Below are positions 25,687-35,314 of a stretch of 52,492 nucleotides of DNA, piece by piece. This stretch comes from Rhodospirillales bacterium (lineage in GTDB: Bacteria; Pseudomonadota; Alphaproteobacteria; UBA8366; JADFVY01): assembly GCA_020356105.1 (NCBI GenBank), contig CP070634.1, forward strand, positions 618,519-671,010, given 5' to 3'. A model generated the notes under the pieces. That model ran no database searches and was not told the origin of the DNA. It saw only the letters and a program-made list of their open reading frames with translations. Position 1 is the stretch's first letter. Each line of letters opens with the position of its first letter. The position numbers and the translations under genes are program-made.

Positions 25687-27801
25687 TCAGACGCGCCGCG
25701 CCAACCAGCCGATGACGGCCCCGCGCAAGCGGTGCATCAGCCGGTCGATGAGGCCCGGATTGTGAATCCGCGTCGCCCGGTAGAAGGAGGGACACAGTGC
25801 GGCCGCATGGGCCATTTCGCCACACAGGCCGCAGGCGACGCAATCTTGCGTGACATGGCTGACCGGTCGGTCGCGCAGCGGGTCCGGGTTCGCGGCCACG
25901 GTGAGCGACGGGCAGCCGGACAGGCGGATGCAGGCATGGTCGCCGGTGCACAGATCGGGATCGATGCCGAAGCGGGCGGTCTCCACCCGCGCGCCGGCGG
26001 CGATGTTCTTCGCCTCGTCGACCTTTTCTCGGCGCCGCCGCGCCAGCATGCACTCACCGTCGGCGATGATGACCTTGAGCCCCTCCTGCGCGGTGGTAAA
26101 GGCCTCCCGCAGGGTTCGCACCATCGTCTCGACCGCATAGGTTCGTACCGTCCGCAGCCAGGTGACGCCGAGCGCCCGAAGGGTCGGCTCGATCGCCATC
26201 GCGGGCACCTCGCCGCTGCTCGGGATCGCCTGCTGCCCGGTCGCCGAGGCGTAGCCGTTCTGCATGATCACCAGCACGCCGTCGCCGCGGTTGAACAGGG
26301 TGCCGGCGACACCGCTCTGCAGACCGTTGTGCCAGAAGCCGCCGTCGCCCATCACCGCGAGGGTACGGCGCTGCTGGATCGGACCGACGGCGGCGGTGCT
26401 GGCCAGCGACATGCCGTAGCCGAGGATCGAGTTGCCCATGCTGAAGGGCGCGAATGTCGCGAAGGCGTGGCAGCCGATATCGGCGGCGACGTGGACCGGC
26501 CCCACCTCCCGCTCGACAAGCTTGAGCGCGCCGAACACGGGACGCTCTGGGCAACCGGTGCAGAAGGTCGGCTCGCGCGGCGGTGGCGCGGCGCCGTCGA
26601 AGGCGGCGCGGCCGGCTTCCTGCGATGTCTCGATGCCGTCGGCGAGCGCCCGCATGTCCTTGGCGGCCGCCGCGGGGCCGTGCGCCTCAAGGAACCCGGC
26701 AAGGCCGCGCGCCACCCACTCGCCGGTATATTCGCCGGCGCCTTCGAACAGGTCCTTGCCGCGTACGTCGGTGGCGATTCCGGCCCGCACCAGGATGTGC
26801 AAGATCTGCTGCTCGATGAATTCGGGGTAGCCCTCCTCCAGCACCAGCACCGCGTCCTTGTCACGGCAGAACGATTCGATCTCGTCCGGCACCAGCGGAT
26901 AGGTGACATTGAGGACCAGAAGGTCGAGTGCCGGTTTGCCGTAGGCATCGGCCAGTCCCGCCATGGCGAGTTGGCGGATCAGCGTGTTGTACAGCCCGCC
27001 CTGCAGGATCAGGCCGACGGCGCCGAACGTGCCTTTGACGTGCTCGTTGAGCCGGTGTCGGCGGATATAGTCGCGCGCAGCCGGAATTCGCATCGCCCGC
27101 TTGTCCTGCTCCTGGCCGAAGGTGACCGGCGGGTGAGAGAGACGGTCGTATAGGAAGCCGGCCGGCTCGGCCAGCCGGTGCCGAGCGCTGACGGGGGGCG
27201 CAACATTGTCCTTTGCGATGTACTCGCCCTGCAGGTGGCAGGTGCGGATGCGCAGCTGCAGGAAGGCCGGTGCGTGGGACGCCTCGGACAGTGCGAACCC
27301 GTGCTCGACCATGTCGACGATGGTCGGTAGATCCGGCTTCGGGTCGATGAGCCAGATCGTCGATTTGAGCGCGACCGCGTAGGTGCGCTCCTGAATCACG
27401 CTGGCGCCGTCGCCGTAATCCTCGCCGACGACGATCAACGCGCCGCCCTGGACTCCTGCCGAGGCCAGGTTCGAAAGCGCGTCCGAGGCGACATTGCTGC
27501 CGACAATCGACTTCCATGTCACGGCGCCCCGCACCGGATAGTTGATCGACGCCGCCAGCATCGCGGCGGCCGCGGCCTCGTTGGCGCAGGCCTCGACATG
27601 GACGCCAAGCTCGCCGAGATAATCTCGCGCCGAGACCATGACGTCGAGCAGGTGCGAGACGGGCGCCCCCTGGTATCCGCCGACATAGGCGACGCCGGAT
27701 TGCAGCAGCGCCTTGGTGACCGCGACAATCGCCTCGCCGCGGAAGGTTTCGCCGGCGCCGAGTTTGAGCTTGTCGATCTCCGATGCGAAGCTGCGTTCCA
27801 T
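25687..27801 (-). CDS. iorA: Indolepyruvate-type 2-oxoacid oxidoreductase, alpha subunit
   Basis: This 704-residue thiamine-diphosphate enzyme subunit converts a 2-oxoacid plus CoA to acyl-CoA, CO2 and reduced carrier. The N-terminal pyrimidine-type domain shows GYQGAPVSHLLDVM and HVEACANEAAAAAM. The ThDP motif GDGGFWHNGLQSGVAG with NGYASATGQQ lies near residue 485. The ferredoxin-like tail has Cys in CTGDHACIRLSGCPSL and CVACGLCGEMAHAAALCPSF, a spacing that differs from clostridial 2x4Fe-4S ferredoxins. The start (ERSFASEIDKLKLGAGETFR after Met) lies 3 bp after the thioesterase stop codon. Known substrates of the family are arylpyruvates; arylglyoxylates are a possibility given the neighbours. 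Confidence 0.88.
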   Translation of the reverse strand: MERSFASEIDKLKLGAGETFRGEAIVAVTKALLQSGVAYVGGYQGAPVSHLLDVMVSARDYLGELGVHVEACANEAAAAAMLAASINYPVRGAVTWKSIVGSNVASDALSNLASAGVQGGALIVVGEDYGDGASVIQERTYAVALKSTIWLIDPKPDLPTIVDMVEHGFALSEASHAPAFLQLRIRTCHLQGEYIAKDNVAPPVSARHRLAEPAGFLYDRLSHPPVTFGQEQDKRAMRIPAARDYIRRHRLNEHVKGTFGAVGLILQGGLYNTLIRQLAMAGLADAYGKPALDLLVLNVTYPLVPDEIESFCRDKDAVLVLEEGYPEFIEQQILHILVRAGIATDVRGKDLFEGAGEYTGEWVARGLAGFLEAHGPAAAAKDMRALADGIETSQEAGRAAFDGAAPPPREPTFCTGCPERPVFGALKLVEREVGPVHVAADIGCHAFATFAPFSMGNSILGYGMSLASTAAVGPIQQRRTLAVMGDGGFWHNGLQSGVAGTLFNRGDGVLVIMQNGYASATGQQAIPSSGEVPAMAIEPTLRALGVTWLRTVRTYAVETMVRTLREAFTTAQEGLKVIIADGECMLARRRREKVDEAKNIAAGARVETARFGIDPDLCTGDHACIRLSGCPSLTVAANPDPLRDRPVSHVTQDCVACGLCGEMAHAAALCPSFYRATRIHNPGLIDRLMHRLRGAVIGWLARRV

Positions 27802-27804
27802 GAC

Positions 27805-28227
27805 CTAATCGCGTCCCGCGAAGCGTGCTCTGATGTCGTCCGGCACCGGCACCGCGCGCAGCCCCTTCGGATGTTCCGGATCGCGCACCACCCAGACGCG
27901 AATCTCCTGGCCCTCGACCGATAACATCTCGCCATTGAAGATCTTGTGGCTGACGACGAAGGAGGTGTTGCGCCACTCGGCGATCCCGCTGGTCACGGTG
28001 ACGACGTCGCCGAACCGCACAGGCGCAAGGAAGGTGGCCCGCGCGTCGAGCAACGGAACGCCGACAGTGTCCCGCTCCTTGATCAACTCGTGGAACGGCA
28101 GACCGACCGCATCGAACAGCATGTGCGCGCCCTTGTTGAACCAGCGGAAGAAGTTCGGGTAGTAGACGATGTCCGCCGGGTCGCAGTCGCCCCATTCGAT
28201 CTCGATCTCGATGCTGTTGGTGAACAT
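27805..28227 (-). CDS. 4-hydroxybenzoyl-CoA thioesterase-like hotdog protein
   Basis: This 140-residue single hotdog-fold thioesterase has the stretch GDCDPADIVYYPNFFRWFNK, nearly that of the Pseudomonas 4-hydroxybenzoyl-CoA thioesterase, in which the Asp of CDPA is the catalytic residue (Asp 16 here). It should hydrolyse an aryl-CoA to the free acid and CoA in the cytoplasm. The ATG at 28225-28227 was chosen; a frame to 28263 overlaps dctM. It sits between dctM (11 bp) and iorA (3 bp), so it probably processes the acyl-CoA product of IorAB. Other acyl-CoA substrates cannot be excluded. Confidence 0.9.
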   Translation of the reverse strand: MFTNSIEIEIEWGDCDPADIVYYPNFFRWFNKGAHMLFDAVGLPFHELIKERDTVGVPLLDARATFLAPVRFGDVVTVTSGIAEWRNTSFVVSHKIFNGEMLSVEGQEIRVWVVRDPEHPKGLRAVPVPDDIRARFAGRD

Positions 28228-28238
28228 CGTCGCTCCCG

Positions 28239-29558
28239 TCACTTCAAGAGATGCGGCAACCACAGCGTCAGCGTCGGAAACATGATCAAGAGGGCGACCC
28301 GGACCGCGTCGGAGGCAAGAAACGGCAGCACGCCGACAAAGGTTTCCTTCAGCCGGACATGCGGCGCCATCGAGTTGATCACGAAGACATTAAGGCCTAC
28401 GGGCGGCGTGATCAGACCGACCTCGACGACGATCAGGACGATGATGCCGAACCACATCTTGAGGTCGGCCTCGGGCATGCCGAAATCCAGCCCGGCGATC
28501 ACCGGCCAGAACACGGGCACGGTCAACAGGATCATCGCAAGGCTGTCCATCACGCAGCCGAGCAGCAGATAGATTGCCACCATTACCAGCAGAATCGCAA
28601 TTGGCGGCAGGGCGGCGGCGCCGATCCACTCGGCGAGTTCAAGCGGCATGCGCGAGAAGCCGAGGAAAGCGTTGAAGAAGTCGGCCCCCATCAGGATCAT
28701 GAAGATCATGCCGGTGGAGATCGCGGCGCCCTTGATGCAGTCTATGAAACCCGCAAGGCGCAGGCCACCACGCCAGATCGCGATGACCGCCGTGCCTGCG
28801 GCGCCGAAAGCCGCGCCCTCGGTCGGCGTGAACACACCCGCATAGATGCCGCCGATCACGATGACGAAAATCAGGATCACCGGCCAGGTCTGGAGCAGGG
28901 CCCGCAGCCGGGCGTCGCGGTCGGCGCGGCGGCCTACGGGTCCCGCCGCGGGGCGTACGCGGACATAGATCGAGATCGCCACCATATAGCCGACCGCGGC
29001 GATCAGTCCGGGGATCAACGCGGCCTGGAACATGGTGACGATGTTCGCCTCGACCGCGATGGCGAAGATTACCAGCACGACCGAGGGGGGAATCAGAATG
29101 CCGAGTGTGCCGCCCGCCGCCAGCGCACCGGTCGCCAGCGCGCCCGAATAGTTGTAGCGCTTGAGCTCGGGCAGTGCGACCTGGGCCATCGTCGCGGCGG
29201 TGGCGAGCGATGATCCGCAGATCGCGCCGAACCCGGCGCAACCGCCGACCGCAGCCATGGCGACCCCGCCCTTGCGATGCCCGAGATAGGTGTTGGCGGC
29301 CTCGAAGAGGGCGCGGCTGAGGCCGGCCTTGCTGGCGAATTGGCTCATCAGCAGGAACATCGGCACGACCGACAGGTCGTAGTTGGAGAACGCGTAATAG
29401 ACCGATGTCTTGGCGTAGCTGAGTAGCGGCAGCCACCCCGTAAGCGACACATAACCGCCGGCCCCGACGGCGATCATCGCGACCGCTACCGGCACGCGGA
29501 TGACCAGCAGCATCAGGAGGATGGTAATCCCCAGCAATGCAATTTCGAAACTGCTCAT
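28239..29558 (-). CDS. dctM: TRAP transporter large permease, DctM family
   Basis: This is a 439-residue, 12 or so span inner-membrane protein of the DctM family, the ion-coupled translocation subunit of a TRAP importer. Typical stretches are VPMFLLMSQFASKAGLSRAL, GTLGILIPPSVVLVIFAIAV and GLITPPVGLNVFVINSM, plus VFTPTEGAAFGAAG. The start overlaps the dctQ stop by 4 bp. The importer is likely to bring in the aromatic acid or 2-oxoacid that the downstream enzymes use. Confidence 0.95.
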   Translation of the reverse strand: MSSFEIALLGITILLMLLVIRVPVAVAMIAVGAGGYVSLTGWLPLLSYAKTSVYYAFSNYDLSVVPMFLLMSQFASKAGLSRALFEAANTYLGHRKGGVAMAAVGGCAGFGAICGSSLATAATMAQVALPELKRYNYSGALATGALAAGGTLGILIPPSVVLVIFAIAVEANIVTMFQAALIPGLIAAVGYMVAISIYVRVRPAAGPVGRRADRDARLRALLQTWPVILIFVIVIGGIYAGVFTPTEGAAFGAAGTAVIAIWRGGLRLAGFIDCIKGAAISTGMIFMILMGADFFNAFLGFSRMPLELAEWIGAAALPPIAILLVMVAIYLLLGCVMDSLAMILLTVPVFWPVIAGLDFGMPEADLKMWFGIIVLIVVEVGLITPPVGLNVFVINSMAPHVRLKETFVGVLPFLASDAVRVALLIMFPTLTLWLPHLLK

Positions 29559-30073
29559 CGCATCATGTCGCGGAAGTCGCGCGCCGCCGTGTAGAGACAG
29601 GAGGCCGCCAGCAGCGCGAGGGCGACGACGGCGAACGGGAACACCGGCCAGATCGGTAGCGCGAGGATATAAGAGACCTCACCGTACCGATGCATGTCGA
29701 GCCCGCCAAGGACCATGCGCCATGACAGGACGCCAGAGATCGCGGCCAGCAATAATCCGCTCATGCCGTCGAAGAAGACCCGGGCGCGGCGCGGCGCCCA
29801 GGAAAGGAACAGGTCAACGACGATGTTGCCGTTCTGGAGGTGACAATAGGGCAGGAACAGGAACACGGCGATCGCCGTGCCCATGGTCACCAGCTCGAAA
29901 TCGCCGGGAATCGGCGCCGAGAACAGGTAGCGGCCAAGCACGCTGACCACGGACATCACGGTCAGGGCGGCCATCAGAAAGCCGCCGACCAGGATCAGCG
30001 CATAGGCGCAAAAGAGCAGGGCGCGGCCCACCGGATCGGCGGGCCGCGCCGCGTCGCTGCCGTGTTCAGCCAT
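29555..30073 (-). CDS. dctQ: TRAP transporter small permease, DctQ family
   Basis: This 172-residue protein has four membrane helices, the DctQ pattern. Typical features are YALILVGGFLMAALTVMSVV with VLGRYLFSAPIPGDFELVTM, and CHLQNGNIVVDLFLSWAPRR before the third helix. It forms the membrane complex with DctM and helps receive the loaded DctP. The gap to dctP is 46 bp and includes a small GC-rich stem; the overlap with dctM is 4 bp. Confidence 0.94.
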   Translation of the reverse strand: MAEHGSDAARPADPVGRALLFCAYALILVGGFLMAALTVMSVVSVLGRYLFSAPIPGDFELVTMGTAIAVFLFLPYCHLQNGNIVVDLFLSWAPRRARVFFDGMSGLLLAAISGVLSWRMVLGGLDMHRYGEVSYILALPIWPVFPFAVVALALLAASCLYTAARDFRDMMR

Positions 30074-30119
30074 AAACCTTTCCGTCGCGCCGGCCGGTCG
30101 CGCCCACGTCGATGCGCCG
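30074..30119 (-). other. Small GC-rich stem between dctP and dctQ
   Basis: Reading the minus strand, CGCGACC and GGCGCG can pair around GGCC with one bulged A (about 30083-30099). A stem after the binding-protein gene often raises its mRNA level over the permease genes. The structure is short and its role is a guess. Confidence 0.25.
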
Positions 30120-31151
30120 TCACATGCTGTACTTGGCGATCAGCGCCCTCGCCTCGTCGACCAGCGCCTGACCGTCGACCCCCTTCGCCTTCATCTCGGC
30201 GATCCACCGATCGATCACCGGCTGCTCGATCCTGGCGCGCAGCTTTGCGACCTCGGCGGCCGGCATGGTGATGATCTCGCCCGAGGCCTCGGCCTTGGCC
30301 CGGCCCGGTCCCTCGGCCTTCTCCCAGATCTCGCCGAGCCATTGAGACAGGGCCATCCCGGAATTGTCGTCGATCACCTTCTTGAGATCCGCCGGCAGCG
30401 ACTCGTAACGCGCCTTGTTCATGGCAATGATGAAGGTCGACGTGTTGACCCGCGAGACATTGCCGGCCAGCACGGTGTGGTAGTCGACCATCTCGTCGAC
30501 CTTCAGCGGCAGCGTGACCTCATAGGGGATCAGCACCGCGTCGACCACGCGCTTGGACAGCATTTCGGGAATCTTGGGCACCGGAGCTCCGACCGGCGTT
30601 GCGCCCATCGCCTCGATCATCCAGCCGCCCGTGCGGGTCGGCGTGCGGATCTTGATGCCCTTGAGGTCGTCCGCGGTGCGGATCGGTTTCGCCGAATGGA
30701 TCACCTGGCCGGCGTGGACGAACATGGCGATGACCTTGTAGTCCTCGTACTCGTCACCGTGTTTTTCGAGGAACTCGGTCAGGGCCTTGTTGGTGCTGAC
30801 GATGTCCTTGTGCATGAAGGGCAGTTCGAAGACCTCGGTCTTGGTGAAGCGGCCGGGCGTGTAGCCGGGCAGGGTCCAGACGATATCAACGATACCGTCG
30901 CGCACCTGGTCGATCAGCTGCGGCGGCTTGCCGCCCAGCTGCATCGCCGGGTAAATATCGATCTGGATGCGTCCCCCGGATTCCTGTTTCACCTTCTCCG
31001 ACCACGGCACCAGCATGTTCTTGTGCGCATGCGAGACCGGCGGCAACAAGTGGTGCAGCTTCAGCTTGACCTCCTGCGCCGTGGCGGTGCCGACGGCGAG
31101 CGCCGCACCCAAAGCGGCGGTGATGGCCGCCAGAATGACGTTACGAATCAT
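30120..31151 (-). CDS. dctP: TRAP transporter substrate-binding protein, DctP family
   Basis: This 343-residue periplasmic binding protein has a signal peptide MIRNVILAAITAALGAALAV ending near ATAQE. Family stretches include LHHLLPPVSHAHKNMLVPWS, IRTPTRTGGWMIEAMGATPV with the Arg that binds the ligand carboxylate, and VPKIPEMLSKRVVDAVLIPY. A ribosome site GGGAGG lies 9 bp before the ATG. It is the first gene of the 12-gene minus-strand run. The ligand is probably an aromatic or 2-oxo carboxylate, judged by neighbours only. Confidence 0.95.
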   Translation of the reverse strand: MIRNVILAAITAALGAALAVGTATAQEVKLKLHHLLPPVSHAHKNMLVPWSEKVKQESGGRIQIDIYPAMQLGGKPPQLIDQVRDGIVDIVWTLPGYTPGRFTKTEVFELPFMHKDIVSTNKALTEFLEKHGDEYEDYKVIAMFVHAGQVIHSAKPIRTADDLKGIKIRTPTRTGGWMIEAMGATPVGAPVPKIPEMLSKRVVDAVLIPYEVTLPLKVDEMVDYHTVLAGNVSRVNTSTFIIAMNKARYESLPADLKKVIDDNSGMALSQWLGEIWEKAEGPGRAKAEASGEIITMPAAEVAKLRARIEQPVIDRWIAEMKAKGVDGQALVDEARALIAKYSM

Positions 31152-31279
31152 CTTTTATTTCCTCCCTCTGTTTTAAAGCGAGCCGCGTCGCTGCGGCGAT
31201 CCTAGACCGATATCGGGCGAGATCAATCTCCTGTCGTTCCGTCCCGTCGGTTAGTTCCGTTTCCGCCTGGCCGGCCGAC

Positions 31280-32398
31280 CTACGACCAGACGGCCTCTGC
31301 CACCTCGGCACAGCGCGCGAGCTTGCGCCACTGGTCTTCCTCGCCGATCTCGTTGCCGTGCGCGGTCGACGAGAAGCCGCACTGGTGGCTGAGCGCGAGC
31401 TGCTCGACGGGAGCATACGCGGCGGCCTCCTCGATCCGCTGTACGATCTCGTCCTTCGATTCGACGTCCGGGTATTTCGAGCTCATGAGGCCGAGCACCA
31501 CCATCTTGCCTTTCGGCAGGAACCGCAAGGGCGCGAAGTCACCGGAGCGCTCGTCGTCGTACTCGAGGAAGAATCCGTCGATATTCATCTCGTTGAGCAG
31601 GATCTCGGCGACCGGCTCGTAGCCGCCCTGCGCCACCCAGGCGCTCTTGAAATTGCCGCGGCACAGATGCACCGAAACGGTCATGTCGGCCGGCCGGTCG
31701 CGGATCGCCTCGTTGACCATGCGGCAGTACAGGTGGGTCAGTTCGTCCGGATCGTCTCCGCGGTCGATCGTGCCTTGCCGGATCGCCGGATCGCACAGAT
31801 AGGCAAGATTGGTGTCGTCCATCTGCAGATAGCGACAGCCGCGCGCGGCGAGATCAGCGATCTCGGCACGATAGGCGGCGGCGAGGTCGCCGTAGAACTG
31901 TTCGAGATCGGGGTAAGCGTCCTCGGAGATCCCCTTGCGGCCGCCGCGGAAATGCAACATCGACGGCGCCGGAATGCAAACCTTGGGAGTGCGACTGACG
32001 ACGGATTTGAGAAAGTCGAAATCGGGCCCCTGAATCGGTCCGGCATGGTGGATCCTGGCGTCGACGCGCATCGTCGGCGGCTTGAATCCCACCTCGGACC
32101 CGTCGTCCTTGCGGAATTTGGCGGTGAACTGGCCCTCGTAATCGACTGTCACACCATCCAGATGTTCGAGGAAATCGACGTGGAAATAGGTGCGGCGGAA
32201 CTCGCCGTCGGTGATGCCCTTGAGGCCGACCTGTTCTTGCTTTGCAGTGACCTCGCGGATGCAGTCGTCCTCGACCGCGCGCAACTCATCCGCCGGCAGA
32301 TTGCCCGCGAAAAATCTCTCGCGCGCTGCTGTCAAGCGCGCCGGGCGCAGGAAACTGCCCACGTGATCGGCGCGGAACGGCGGGTTGGTTCTCTGCAT
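31280..32398 (-). CDS. MetE-like cobalamin-independent methionine synthase family protein
   Basis: This 372-residue protein matches the C-terminal catalytic half of MetE only (YxjG/short MetE-like group). It begins MQRTNPPFRADHVGSFLRPA, and zinc-ligand candidates are VHLCRGNF and LSHQCGFSS, with IDGFFLEYDDERSGDF between. Full MetE is about 750 residues; short forms act with other methyl donors or unknown substrates. A strong GGAGGTG ribosome site precedes the ATG. It is on the same strand as the transporter-pca run but 128 bp upstream of dctP, and divergent from pobA. A role in handling methyl groups from aromatic compounds is possible but not shown by the sequence. Confidence 0.85.
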   Translation of the reverse strand: MQRTNPPFRADHVGSFLRPARLTAARERFFAGNLPADELRAVEDDCIREVTAKQEQVGLKGITDGEFRRTYFHVDFLEHLDGVTVDYEGQFTAKFRKDDGSEVGFKPPTMRVDARIHHAGPIQGPDFDFLKSVVSRTPKVCIPAPSMLHFRGGRKGISEDAYPDLEQFYGDLAAAYRAEIADLAARGCRYLQMDDTNLAYLCDPAIRQGTIDRGDDPDELTHLYCRMVNEAIRDRPADMTVSVHLCRGNFKSAWVAQGGYEPVAEILLNEMNIDGFFLEYDDERSGDFAPLRFLPKGKMVVLGLMSSKYPDVESKDEIVQRIEEAAAYAPVEQLALSHQCGFSSTAHGNEIGEEDQWRKLARCAEVAEAVWS

Positions 32399-32509
32399 CG
32401 GCGCACCTCCTTCTCTTGCCCCATACTCGCGTCCTGATGCGCGAAATATGCCGTCAATGACCACAGCCGCCGCCGCCGGTCAATAGCCCGCACCGTCATA
32501 CGGCCGGTC

Positions 32510-33809
<1,300 letters not shown>

Positions 33810-33952
33810 CCGAGGTCCCGCGGCGGGGATGCCGATTCGTCGCATGAAGAGGGGGGGACGCGCGGCGGGCCAACTGATATTCTGGACCAATTGGCGGGTC
33901 GAGCCGGCGGCCCGGTCGCAGGCGTGCGCCTTGGAGCAACACCGGTATCCGC

Positions 33953-33966
33953 GATCCGCGCGGATC
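33953..33966. promoter_or_regulatory. 14-bp perfect palindrome upstream of glgC
   Basis: GATCCGCGCGGATC is a perfect dyad centred about 56 bp before the glgC start. It may be an operator. It is GC-rich enough that chance occurrence cannot be excluded. Confidence 0.3.
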
Positions 33967-34015
33967 TCCGATGTGACCCGGTCGTTGCGGTTTCCGATTG
34001 AAGGGAAGTAATGCG

Positions 34016-35299
34016 ATGCGAACCAAGACGGCACGATTTGTCAGCCTCCTTATGCAGAATACCCTGGCGCTCATTCTTGCCGGGGGGCGGGGCAGCCGCC
34101 TTGGGGTCCTGACGGATTGGCGCACCAAGCCGGCGGTTCCCTTCGGTGGGAAATTCAGGATCATCGATTTCAGCCTGTCGAATTGCCTGAATTCCGGGAT
34201 TCGCAGGATCTGCGTTCTGACCCAGTACAAATCACACGCGCTGATCCGTCATATCCTGCAGGGCTGGAACCACCTCAACGTGGAGCATGGTGAATTCATC
34301 GATATCGTGCCGGCGCAGCAATGGCTGGACGATGAGTCGTGGTATCAGGGAACGGCCGACGCCGTATATCAGAGCCTCGACATCATCGAGAGCTACAAGC
34401 CGAAATACGTGCTGATCCTGGCCGGTGACCACGTCTACAACATGGATTACGGCGAACTCCTCGCCGCCCATGTCGAGGCGCAGGCCGATTTCACGATCGC
34501 GTGCCTTGCGGTTCCACGGGCGCAGGCATCGGCATTCGGGATCATGCAGGTCGACGAATCGAGCCGCATCATCGATTTCGAGGAGAAGCCGAAGGATCCT
34601 AAGCCAATTCCGGGCCAACCCGACATGGCGCTGGTGAGCATGGGGATTTACGTGTTCTCGGAGGATTACCTGCGAGAACACCTCGAGCGAGACGCTGCGG
34701 ATCCCGCCTCGAGCCACGATTTCGGCAAGGACGTCATTCCCTTCGCGATCGAGCGGGGGGACGACGTGCGCGCCTTCAGGTTCGACGCCGCGTCGGGCGA
34801 TGATGCCCCGTATTGGCGCGATGTCGGAACGATCGATGCCTATTACACGGCCAATCTCGAGATCCTCTCGCCGGACCCGCCGCTCGACATGTATGACCCT
34901 TTGTGGCCGGTAATGACCTATCAACCTCAATTGCCGCCTGCTCAATTTATCGGCGACGGGGTGCGCTGCGAGGTAAACAATTCCATCGTAAGCGGCGGCT
35001 GCGTGATCGATCGCTCGAATCTGGATTCGACAATGCTGTTCTCGAATGTCAAGGTTCACGAAGGCTGCAATCTGCAAGGGGTATTGGCCCTGCCTGGTAG
35101 CGAGATCGGCGCCGGATCGCGATTGCGGAACGTCATTCTGGACAATGAATGCCAGGTTCCGCCGGGCTCCGTCATCGGTGAGGACCCGCAGGCCGACAGC
35201 CGGTTGTTCGACGTCAGCGACAACGGCCTCGTCGTCATCAATCGCAAGATGCTGGGCCAGGGATCCGGTTACAGGATTGCCATTCGCCGCGAGAGTTGA
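34016..35299 (+). CDS. glgC: Glucose-1-phosphate adenylyltransferase
   Basis: This 427-residue enzyme makes ADP-glucose and PPi from ATP and glucose-1-phosphate. It has LALILAGGRGSRLGVLTDWR, KPAVPFGGKFRIIDFSLSNC, WYQGTADAVYQSLDII and VLILAGDHVYNMDYGELL, all GlgC hallmarks, then the C-terminal left-handed beta-helix. The ATG at 34016 has GAAGGGAAG 7 bp upstream; two nearby ATGs make the start slightly uncertain. It is not next to glgA, glgB or glgP. Instead it is convergent with a sucrose-phosphate-synthase-like GT4 gene 15 bp away, hinting that its ADP-glucose is used for a disaccharide as well as, or instead of, glycogen. Confidence 0.96.
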   Translation: MRTKTARFVSLLMQNTLALILAGGRGSRLGVLTDWRTKPAVPFGGKFRIIDFSLSNCLNSGIRRICVLTQYKSHALIRHILQGWNHLNVEHGEFIDIVPAQQWLDDESWYQGTADAVYQSLDIIESYKPKYVLILAGDHVYNMDYGELLAAHVEAQADFTIACLAVPRAQASAFGIMQVDESSRIIDFEEKPKDPKPIPGQPDMALVSMGIYVFSEDYLREHLERDAADPASSHDFGKDVIPFAIERGDDVRAFRFDAASGDDAPYWRDVGTIDAYYTANLEILSPDPPLDMYDPLWPVMTYQPQLPPAQFIGDGVRCEVNNSIVSGGCVIDRSNLDSTMLFSNVKVHEGCNLQGVLALPGSEIGAGSRLRNVILDNECQVPPGSVIGEDPQADSRLFDVSDNGLVVINRKMLGQGSGYRIAIRRES

Positions 35300-35314
35300 C
35301 GGGCCGGGCCCGGA

